From Hofstenia miamia (lineage: Eukaryota > Xenacoelomorpha > Acoela): a stretch of 64,000 bases of DNA. The stretch lies in contig SCFE01000110.1 in the NCBI GenBank assembly GCA_004352715.1, positions 1,565,833 through 1,629,832 of the forward strand. The letters run 5' to 3'. Of the stretch, positions 61,501-64,000 are shown piece by piece. The notes beneath the pieces are model-generated. The model was not told the DNA's origin. It saw only the letters and a program-made list of their open reading frames with translations, and searched no databases. The translations under genes and the position numbers were made by a program. Every line of letters starts with the position of its first letter. Positions within the stretch are counted from its first letter, which is position 1.

Positions 61501-61934
61501 AAATTGAATCAGCCGAATTAGAAATCACTTTCTCATTGGTAATGTTGACTATAAACATACATATTTTTTTCAATTTCTCGGTTTTTAAGTAGTTTCGGCT
61601 AACTAAAATTCACTATGATTACAATGTGTTCTCTTTAAAAATGAATTTATTTATTTTTATTTATTATTTAAACCATATTTATGAAGTGCATTTATTATAC
61701 TTTAGTCCTATGTTGAGCAAAGATTAGAAGTCACTTGGGCCTGGCTTGCAACGGTAATGGATTCAGCAGAGGCTCAATTGAAATTTGGATCTGCTTTAAT
61801 TGCAATAAGTGATTCACAGCATCCATCGCATCCACTACATCCATCACAAAAACGCCACAATTCTCAGGAAACATCTGTTACACCTTCCACTCGACCATTT
61901 TTAGAACCAACTCGACGTAGTAGCAGATCTGCTT
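22059..61934 (+). CDS. UBR5: UBR5/hyd HECT-type E3 ubiquitin-protein ligase, 3' end beyond window
   Basis: Animal UBR5 is a very large nuclear/cytoplasmic E3 that binds N-degrons through its UBR box and transfers ubiquitin with a HECT domain. I placed 30 exons with matching phases, 5,539 nt in all: 22059-22120, 22224-22350, 22390-22463, 22503-22842, 22885-22972, 40196-40345, 41911-42152, 42190-42318, 48008-48279, 48507-48776, 48821-48954, 49057-49178, 49229-49466, 49526-49680, 49725-49913, 50714-50918, 50994-51156, 51564-51709, 51806-52089, 52161-52375, 52716-52975, 53033-53259, 54048-54211, 54256-54427, 54546-54692, 54733-54810, 58842-58946, 59015-59553 (containing an artefactual duplication), 60228-60445, 61706-61934. 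The start [20 protein letters not shown] parallels the known N-terminus. MLLE and HECT exons are not in the window. Some linker exons could be missing. Confidence 0.95.
23436..23472. repeat. (TA)n tract ending at a single N
   Basis: A TA dinucleotide run ending in G and an N at 23472, directly before the Penelope-like fragment. The N is probably an unresolved join in the repeat. Confidence 0.85.
23474..23698 (+). pseudogene. Penelope-like element, GIY-YIG endonuclease C-terminus
   Basis: 75 codons running to a TAA. They read [14 protein letters not shown], then [11 protein letters not shown], then [13 protein letters not shown] and NILNKQ. This is the C-terminal half of the GIY-YIG endonuclease fused to Penelope-like reverse transcriptases: the conserved Arg/His of the RxxEH-type helix, the catalytic Glu in GEA, and the terminal asparagine motif. 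The GIY-YIG strand itself and all of the RT are absent; the sequence begins after a single N and a TA tract. It lies in UBR5 intron 5 in sense orientation. It is followed about 80 bp later by a hammerhead-like motif, also typical of these elements. Confidence 0.75.
23770..23825 (+). ncRNA. Hammerhead ribozyme-like motif of Penelope-like element
   Basis: Contains CTGACGA (23778-23784, matching CUGANGA), a short GATC..GATC stem, then GAAA (23801-23804) and a GTC cleavage triplet (23808-23810). The loop between GAAA and GTC is minimal, and the palindrome ACGCGT would form a 2-bp stem III or pair two molecules. Hammerhead motifs with very short stem III are known in Penelope-like elements. Stem I pairing is weak here, so activity in this copy is doubtful. 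Confidence 0.65.
23857..23907. repeat. (TA)n microsatellite
   Basis: About 50 bp of TA dinucleotide downstream of the Penelope-like fragment. Another shorter tract lies at 24463-24492. Confidence 0.9.
24560..25480 (-). pseudogene. piggyBac-like transposase pseudogene
   Basis: Reading the - strand from 25464: an acidic Asp/Glu-rich N-terminal part, then [20 protein letters not shown], then [15 protein letters not shown] and [12 protein letters not shown] (25113-24892). After a shift it continues as [18 protein letters not shown] and [10 protein letters not shown], down to about 24560 with VPKRNK-like text. This is the order of the DDE domain of piggyBac transposases (the YMPSKPxKYG and DNYFTS motifs). 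Several stops and shifts disable it. No TTAA-flanked inverted ends could be assigned. It lies in UBR5 intron 5, antisense to UBR5. Confidence 0.75.
25860..27315 (-). pseudogene. hAT transposase with N-terminal zinc-binding region, broken
   Basis: Three - strand ORFs form one transposase. 27315-26791 holds a BED/C2H2-like start (GKLHCMLC ... DKHRANKG) and a helical segment. 26725-26408 holds the catalytic core ([27 protein letters not shown]). 26504-25878 holds the C-terminus with [20 protein letters not shown] and the dimerisation motif [20 protein letters not shown]. This is the CGGBP1-related branch of hAT transposases. Frame changes near 26450 and 26780 break it, but few stops lie inside the blocks, so it is fairly young. 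A GGGGGGGTTCAACTGTTGAC-like end near 25809 may be one terminus; the other is unclear. Confidence 0.75.
27334..27860. mobile_element. Non-autonomous element with CCAGGRCGGTTCAAAAGTCAAT ends
   Basis: The left end CCAGGGCGGTTCAAAAGTC (27334) and the right end, reverse complement CCAGGACGGTTCAAAAGTC (ending 27860), are terminal inverted repeats. The interior is noncoding and contains a single N at 27745. The left 32 bp after the TIR (CGGCTGTTACACATTTAAAT...) recurs just after the N, and the 37 bp before the N repeats 27527-27563, so the internal length is unreliable. No clean flanking target duplication was found. A hAT-type MITE is the likeliest class. Confidence 0.55.
27391..28278. repeat. Dispersed repeat family, copies inverted at 57 kb
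   Basis: 27391-27528 and 28076-28135 reappear as reverse complements at 57085-57235 and 57362-57420. A second internal repeat, starting GAAAGCTAATGAACTAGG, occurs in direct orientation at 27544-27665 and 28154-28278. Between them are TTACAAAAGGCCTATATA-like units beside TA tracts. Noncoding; probably several nested non-autonomous elements. Confidence 0.6.
28420..28555. repeat. TACAAACGACGAAT motif cluster ending in (TA)n
   Basis: Three copies of a motif reading TTACAAACGACGAAT, two inverted (28432, 28463) and one direct (28498), the last running into a 40-bp TA tract. The same motif recurs at 57248-57350. No gene here. Confidence 0.6.
28721..28840 (-). other. Exon-like acidic/serine-rich segment
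   Basis: 120 nt bounded by an acceptor (CTTCAG) and a donor (A|GTAAGT) on the - strand. Open throughout, it reads [20 protein letters not shown] and then a Ser/Asn-rich tail. It lies downstream of the tyrosine-recombinase stop codon, so it cannot belong to that reading frame. It may be an exon of another copy of the same kind of element; the acidic/serine composition resembles 45672-46079. Function unknown. Confidence 0.3.
29140..29420. repeat. TACAnAGCG and CCCC..GTAC motif array, downstream flank of recombinase
   Basis: Four spaced copies of a TACAnAGCG motif (29152, 29183, 29215, 29243), usually followed by TATC or TATATA, then a TA tract. After that come five copies of CCCC plus 2-5 bases plus GTACA (29281-29412). 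The array ends just before the 3' end of the tyrosine-recombinase gene. It may be the subterminal region of that transposon. Confidence 0.55.
29499..31334 (-). pseudogene. Tyrosine recombinase (Crypton-like) with zinc fingers, one in-frame stop
   Basis: Two-exon - strand gene. Exon 1 (31334-31260) reads [20 protein letters not shown] to the donor G|GTAAGT. Exon 2 (30992-29499) starts after TTTAG in the same phase. Together they give about 522 codons. The last 404 (30713-29499) are uninterrupted; the only defect is TGA at 30813-30815. Order: a Lys/Glu-rich coiled-coil-like segment; the zinc-binding motifs [15 protein letters not shown] and [16 protein letters not shown]; an N-terminal SAM-like helical domain; then the catalytic domain. 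Numbering the 404-residue part, candidate catalytic residues are R240 (NCRPGP), K267, R342 (TSIRKF), H369 (TGHS) and Y378 (EKEY). It probably catalysed strand exchange of its own element. It lies antisense in UBR5 intron 5 and is flanked by motif arrays. Confidence 0.75.
31340..31720. repeat. GTAC/CCCC and CAGCG motif array, upstream flank of recombinase
   Basis: Contains GTACAGAGGGGGA and GTACTAATGGGGAG (inverted relative to the 29.3-kb array), then CCCCCGGAGTAC, CCCCCGAAGTAC and AGTACCGAGGGGG, a TA tract (31606-31632), GTACCCAGCG and ATACACAGCG. With 29140-29420 it brackets the recombinase gene. Related GTACCCAGCG units occur at 39345-39540 and TACA..GCG units at 47370-47490. Confidence 0.55.
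31740..32164. other. Noncoding between recombinase element and LTR element
   Basis: About 425 bp of AT-rich sequence. A - strand ORF at 31749-32000 is not recognised. No other feature seen. Confidence 0.35.
32165..32351 (+). repeat. Truncated 5' LTR
   Basis: Matches the end of the 3' LTR (from TACAAGCATGTAGG to GATGCCACA). It lacks the first ~500 bp and an internal stretch of about 80 bp that is present in the 3' copy (39055-39140). Divergence between the two copies is visible, so the insertion is not recent. Confidence 0.75.
32600..33810 (+). pseudogene. gag-like region of LTR retrotransposon
   Basis: Begins with a coiled-coil-like Glu/Lys-rich stretch (about 32690-32930). A capsid-like helical region follows, with [31 protein letters not shown] and [18 protein letters not shown]. 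The open part, 33538-33810, reads a further helical tail. Several stops and at least one frame change occur. No CCHC knuckle is visible. It lies directly after the 5' LTR and runs abruptly into integrase. Confidence 0.55.
33813..34640 (+). pseudogene. Retroviral-type integrase of LTR retrotransposon
   Basis: Starts in the HHCC-type zinc region ([20 protein letters not shown]) and continues into the catalytic core: [20 protein letters not shown] followed by [15 protein letters not shown] (first Asp) and [12 protein letters not shown] (second Asp region). After a shift near 34170 comes the [10 protein letters not shown] segment with the Glu region, then [16 protein letters not shown] and a C-terminal part to about 34640. 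The D,D-35-E layout is recognisable, but stops and shifts disable it. It would insert the element's cDNA into chromosomes. Confidence 0.8.
35013..38476 (+). pseudogene. Unrecognised long ORF3 region of LTR retrotransposon
   Basis: After integrase, one reading frame is followed almost continuously from 35013 to 36737, then another to 38476: about 1,150 codons with one main shift and a few stops. It is Ser/Pro-rich at the start, then a mixed alpha/beta-looking protein with segments such as [40 protein letters not shown] and [12 protein letters not shown]. It occupies the place of env in retroviruses, but I see no signal peptide, furin site or membrane anchor. I recognise no domain. The length and the sustained openness suggest it was a real protein of the active element. 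Confidence 0.5.
38504..39302 (+). repeat. 3' LTR
   Basis: About 799 bp, TG...CA with 9-bp inverted ends TGTGGCATC/GATGCCACA, preceded by a polypurine tract at 38491-38503. A single N at 39027 marks an unresolved base or join, so the exact length may be off. Confidence 0.8.
39303..39600. repeat. (TA)n and CAGCG/GTACCC motif cluster
   Basis: A TA tract directly follows the LTR. Then come GGGTACT, TCTGGCGCTGG, GGGTACTATG and CATAGTACCCAGCG units, related to those at 31570-31700. No gene. Confidence 0.5.
40196..42318 (+). CDS. UBR5: UBR5 exons 6-8: linker and RCC1-like region
   Basis: Exon 6 (40196-40345) reads [20 protein letters not shown] and ends RPPTSNS, matching the UBR5 segment after the UBA domain. 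Exon 7 (41911-42152) reads [13 protein letters not shown], a Ser/Thr-rich linker, then [20 protein letters not shown]. Exon 8 (42190-42318) follows a 37-bp intron and reads [20 protein letters not shown], an RCC1-type blade. The 1,565-bp intron 6 could hide a short exon: known UBR5 has more residues between the exon 6 and exon 7 equivalents. RCC1-like repeats are protein-interaction surfaces in homologues. Confidence 0.92.
42319..45010. other. UBR5 intron 8, first part
   Basis: Noncoding. A more GC-rich patch at 43300-43560 contains two direct copies of CACGTACGTGTGT (43308, 43532) about 220 bp apart. No protein recognised. Confidence 0.4.
45011..45313 (+). mobile_element. Likely non-LTR 3' UTR remnant with (ATT)n tail
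   Basis: An AT-rich segment that begins with a mixed AAT/ATT repeat (45042-45100) and ends in (ATT)n at 45291-45313. The layout resembles the 3' UTR and trinucleotide tail of the non-LTR copy at 7430-8138. No coding part remains, so the call is tentative. Confidence 0.3.
45653..47240 (-). pseudogene. Fragments of an unrecognised element protein with a zinc-finger-like segment
   Basis: Several - strand blocks in UBR5 intron 8. 47221-46964 reads a Ser/Asn-rich start and then [20 protein letters not shown], a decayed C2H2-like finger resembling the N-terminal finger of the 29.5-kb recombinase. About 46930-46810 reads [20 protein letters not shown]. 46079-45653 reads an acidic, Ser-rich protein starting [16 protein letters not shown]. 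The TACA..GCG motifs upstream (47370-47490) strengthen the link to that recombinase family. No catalytic domain is seen. The blocks may be exons or unrelated debris. Confidence 0.3.
48008..52089 (+). CDS. UBR5: UBR5 exons 9-19: RCC1-like and central regions
   Basis: Eleven exons with consistent phases. Exon 9 reads [20 protein letters not shown] and TWMDQSVSS, ending GNLFWW. Exon 10 reads [18 protein letters not shown] and [14 protein letters not shown]. Exon 12 gives the NLS-like KRKKS and [14 protein letters not shown]. Exon 13 gives [11 protein letters not shown] and LIKECRLF. Exon 15 gives [16 protein letters not shown]. Exon 16 gives [20 protein letters not shown]. Exon 18 gives [11 protein letters not shown]. 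Exon 19 gives [20 protein letters not shown]. All align in order with known UBR5. Introns are mostly 44-102 bp, with longer ones of 800 bp (intron 15) and 407 bp (intron 17). Confidence 0.93.
52161..52975 (+). CDS. UBR5: UBR5 exons 20-21: UBR zinc box
   Basis: Exon 20 carries [20 protein letters not shown], then [20 protein letters not shown] and CHQGHECK. Exon 21 continues [20 protein letters not shown], completing the Cys/His ligands of the UBR box (about residues 1154-1225 of this model). In homologues this box binds N-degron substrates. Exon 21 then reads [20 protein letters not shown] and a Ser/Thr-rich end. A 340-bp intron splits the box after GHECK, where the last codon is shared. Key ligands all appear present. 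Confidence 0.95.
53033..54810 (+). CDS. UBR5: UBR5 exons 22-26: post-UBR region
   Basis: Exon 22 reads [31 protein letters not shown] and SGSARLDAF-like text. Exon 23 (54048-54211) reads [15 protein letters not shown] and [15 protein letters not shown]. Exon 24 (54256-54427) reads [18 protein letters not shown] and [13 protein letters not shown]. Exon 25 (54546-54692) reads [15 protein letters not shown], then a Ser/Asn-rich linker. Exon 26 (54733-54810) is an acidic linker. The order and motifs match UBR5. The long acidic linker of the vertebrate protein is much shorter here. Exon 26 ends in phase 0, as required by exon 27. Confidence 0.92.
54811..56395. other. UBR5 intron 26, first part
   Basis: Noncoding for UBR5. 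An ORF at 56051-56359 preceded by GTGTAG reads [20 protein letters not shown] onward, but its phase does not splice into exon 27. It is probably the 3' portion of the adjacent broken element. I recognise no domain. Confidence 0.4.
56396..57030 (-). pseudogene. Retrotransposon reverse-transcriptase fragment
   Basis: From about 57000 the - strand reads [16 protein letters not shown], then [20 protein letters not shown], then [10 protein letters not shown], the palm of an RT with the first catalytic Asp in the DLRHAL context. [11 protein letters not shown] follows in the place of the (Y/F)xDD box (second Asp changed to Asn), then [19 protein letters not shown] and [18 protein letters not shown]. 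The layout fits RTs of LTR- or DIRS-type elements rather than APE non-LTR ones. The DD-to-DN change and the truncation on both sides suggest a dead copy. It might belong to the same family as the RT-less LTR element in intron 5; this is untested. Confidence 0.6.
57085..57420. repeat. Dispersed repeat with TACAAACG(A/G)CG units
   Basis: 57085-57235 and 57362-57420 are reverse complements of 27391-27528 and 28076-28135. Between them lie three copies of TTACAAACGRCGWATAT (57248, 57268, 57332), a decayed fourth unit near 57297, and a TA tract. Probably one non-autonomous element family. Confidence 0.6.
58021..58202 (+). repeat. Array of TACGAAAT octamers at 15-17 bp spacing
   Basis: ACGAAA cores start at 58054, 58069, 58085, 58100, 58115, 58131, 58148, 58163 (ACGAGA), 58179 and 58195. 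Two decayed units come before (58022 ATGAAAT, 58037 TCGAAAT). Spacing is 15-17 bp. The octamer is conserved while the 7-9 bp between copies varies and is AT-rich. It lies in UBR5 intron 26. Confidence 0.85.
58842..61934 (+). CDS. UBR5: UBR5 exons 27-30: acidic linker to pre-MLLE region
   Basis: Exon 27 (58842-58946) is acidic. Exon 28 (59015-59553) reads [26 protein letters not shown], a second acidic stretch and [16 protein letters not shown]; it contains an artefactual 205-bp insert (59322-59526), without which it is 334 nt and in phase. Exon 29 (60228-60445) reads [17 protein letters not shown] and [15 protein letters not shown]. Exon 30 (61706-61934) reads [20 protein letters not shown], then [11 protein letters not shown] and [10 protein letters not shown], matching the region before the MLLE domain. 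Exon 30 ends A|GTAAGT with one nucleotide, so coding continues beyond the window. Confidence 0.92.
59210..59526. repeat. 112-bp exact duplication around two single Ns (assembly artefact)
   Basis: 59210-59321 and 59415-59526 are identical. Between them lie an N (59322), 89 bp of unrelated sequence and another N (59412). Removing one copy and the insert restores the UBR5 exon and its splice phase. Confidence 0.85.
59554..60227. other. UBR5 intron 28
   Basis: 674 bp, AT-rich. An ORF at 59592-59846 is not recognised and is probably chance. Confidence 0.5.
60446..61705. other. UBR5 intron 29
   Basis: 1,260 bp of AT-rich sequence. I see no mobile-element or RNA feature. Confidence 0.5.
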
Positions 61935-62336
61935 GTAAGTTGTTTCTTTCAATAGATGCTTTCTTTTTACAATTAATGAGATTGATGTTTATTCATTTTA
62001 CATAAGAAGTAATGACGTAACTTTAGTAAAAATCACCTTATCCTCTAGCGTAAACTGTTTTTTTAAATCTTGGAGGATTTCTTGAAAAAAAATTGACTTT
62101 GTGGACGTCTAAGCCCGGCTCAATTCAGCTTAGGCCTAAGCCTGACCTGGCCCATAATATTTTTCTTATACCCCAATGACCAGTGATGTCTGGTTAAATA
62201 ATTTTAACAGTTTTTTAACCATTACCAGGTTGGATTTTTTTAACAGATTGTGTTATACAGATTTACTTACTTAGTGTTTTTAACAAATTTTTTAACAGAT
62301 TCAAAAAAGTTTTGGGTTAATAACATTTCAATTTAT

Positions 62337-63475
62337 CAATTTATTTATTTATTTATTTAGAATACTTATGTAGCGCATTCATTCCAAATTGTAATTTTAA
62401 ATATTGTCAAAGTTTACAAGGATTCTAATGCGCATACTGTTCGGCATCTTGCACTACCAACTGTTTGCAACTTTGAAGAGGTGTGTTTTTAAGGTTTCCC
62501 GAAGCTTCAGTTCACTTTTAATTTCACGCAATTCTCTTGGTAGTGCTTTCCAAACGATTGGAGCATAGTTGGAGAAGGCCGTGTTACTGAACTTTGACGA
62601 CGCACGATGTGTGTTGAGTAAAGTTCGATCTTCGGAAGAGTGCAGAGACGAGAGTGGGGTATATAGCGAAATAAGGTCATGGATGTACGATGGTTGTTGG
62701 CAATACAGAGCTCGATGCGCAATGGTCAAAATCTTATGGTCTTTTCTCTGCTCGATCGGGAGATAATAAAGTTGTCTTAACAGATTATAGGCAGAAACAC
62801 GTTTACGCTTCCTTAAAGCAACTCTCGTAGCGAAATTTAGCACTACTTAAAGTCGTTTTAATAGGTATTTTGGACAACCAGCCATCATTGCATTACAGTA
62901 GTCCAGTCGTGATAAGACAAGGGCAGATACCAGAGATTTAGTTACATCTAGGGTGAGATTTTTCCTGCTTCTAGCAATATTTCGAAGATTATATAAAGCT
63001 GCTTCTCTTATTTTGTCAACATGGGCCTCCATCGAAAGTTCATATAGTATAAATGTCTTCATGTCCAATTTTTATAGATAGCGTTTTACGAAGTTCAGAT
63101 GTGAATCTTTTGTGCCCCAACAGCAGGATTTCTGTTTTTGACTCATTTAATTTGATGTGGTTTTCATATAGCCAATTTTTGACGTCGTGCAAGCATTTTT
63201 CTGTTTTGCGGATTTCACGTTGATATAAAAAATCATCATTTAGTACGAATCCCATGTACAGTTGGCTGTCATCAGGAAAGAGGTGGTATTGATGGTTGTG
63301 ATTTTGCATCAAAAATCCTATATCGCGAGTGTAAATTGAAACCATAAGGGCCCAAGAATTCATCCCTGTGGAACCCCTCTTAAAATAGATTTTCGCTATG
63401 ACATTCGTTTCCAATGACTCGTTGTGTTCGATTAGACAGATAAGAGCGTAGATAATCAAGAGCTTTCCCCACAAA
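62337..63475 (-). mobile_element. CR1-like non-LTR retrotransposon, 3' half
   Basis: The - strand reads RT motifs in order. 63474-63040: MVSIYTRDIGFLMQNHNHQY, HLFPDDSQLYMGF (the ADD box changed to PDD), WLYENHIKLNESKTEILLLG. 63068-62847: LVSALVLSRLDYCNAMMAG. 62843-62454: LRQLYYLPIEQRKDHKI, FSNYAPIVWKALPRELRE. Two frame changes separate the blocks. The 3' end carries an (AAAT)n tail at about 62337-62360. The 5' part with the endonuclease is missing or lies outside this copy. It sits in UBR5 intron 30, antisense. Inactive. Confidence 0.8.
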
Positions 63476-63501
63476 GTAACAAATAAAATTCTGTTGACAG
63501 T

Positions 63502-63950
63502 TTAAGCTAACAGTCGAGTTTTTATGCTCGTACACGAGAGCCGATTTCTTCTTGATTCCTTCAAAAAGAGGCCTTGAGAGGGCACGTTAGTAGAAGGTAG
63601 AACGCTCAAAATTATTTTTGCTGCTTTTGCCAAGTTAGGCCACTTGTTTTTGTTTTCTTGAAAATACGACAGAGCGGGAACATTTTCATTGGTGTTGTTG
63701 ATAAAATGGGAAAGCTCTTCTTCTGTTGTCTCGAACTCGATTAATGGCGTGCTGCTTTGTATTTCCTCTCTTAACCTTTTTGCATTCGAAAGTCCAAGTT
63801 GTAAAAACGTCATCTGACTGTAAGGCGAAATATTTTATTTTTTCTTTTGCAATCAGTTTCTCATCAGATGTTAACAAAGTCTTTGTAGGATCGCTTGCGG
63901 CAAGAATAATATCAGAAAAGGTGCGAAAACGCCCGGCTAGTGTCATTCTC
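63502..63950 (-). pseudogene. hAT transposase C-terminal fragment
   Basis: 63946-63686 and 63813-63502 are two frames of one protein. The downstream one ends with FQENKNKWPNLAKAAKIILS, then VLPSTNVPSQGLFLKESRRN and RLSCTSIKTRLLA, the hAT C-terminal dimerisation domain. The upstream block (LAGRFRTFSDIILAASDPTK) fits the helical part before it. A frameshift near 63750 breaks it. It ends at a CR1-like element. The call rests on the dimerisation motif. Confidence 0.65.
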
Positions 63951-64000
63951 TGATATAAACTTGCAGAAAAAATCCTAACCGTTTGATGACAATTTTCATT

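Noticed and set aside
1-64000. tRNA, rRNA or snRNA genes
   Set aside because: No A/B box pairs with cloverleaf-capable sequence or rRNA-like blocks were recognised by eye; a covariance-model scan would decide.

Overview
This is an AT-rich invertebrate animal scaffold. It has canonical GT-AG introns, many as short as 37-50 bp, one 1,000-N gap (15628-16627), six single-N joins, long (TA)n tracts and a dense transposon load. I cannot name the species. The anchor gene is UBR5/hyd, the HECT-type E3 ubiquitin ligase. I traced 30 of its exons on the + strand from the start codon at 22059 to 61934, about 1,846 codons. They cover the N-terminus, the UBA domain, the RCC1-like region, the UBR zinc box and the acidic/serine linker. 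The MLLE and HECT domains must lie beyond the window.

Layout. 1-4 kb: broken transposons: a frameshifted SGNH/esterase ORF, a hAT transposase split by a foldback MITE with target-site duplication, and a CR1-like reverse transcriptase. 6-14.6 kb (- strand): a C2H2 zinc-finger gene with two alternative terminal exon sets in the same splice phase. Between them on the + strand lie another non-LTR fragment and a 1-kb foldback element bounded by inverted trinucleotide repeats. 18.8-19.7 kb (- strand): a spliced, unrecognised basic/acidic protein gene, divergent from UBR5. 22-62 kb: UBR5.

UBR5 intron 5 is 17.2 kb and packed with mobile DNA. It holds a Penelope-like remnant with a GIY-YIG end and a hammerhead-ribozyme core, piggyBac and hAT transposase pseudogenes, and non-autonomous elements. 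It also holds a nearly intact, intron-containing tyrosine-recombinase (Crypton-like) gene and an LTR retrotransposon. That retrotransposon has lost its reverse transcriptase but keeps integrase and a very long unrecognised ORF before the 3' LTR. Introns 8 and 26 hold further fragments. Intron 26 also carries a 15-17-bp-period array of the octamer TACGAAAT. 62.3-64 kb: CR1-like RT and hAT fragments on the - strand.

The best candidates for new biology are the tyrosine-recombinase element with its TACAnAGCG and CCCC..GTAC flanking motif arrays, the unknown ORF3 of the LTR element, the TACGAAAT array, and the near-exclusive TAG (not CAG) splice acceptors. Intact host genes seem to be only UBR5, the zinc-finger gene and perhaps the 19-kb gene. 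The rest is mostly mobile-element debris.
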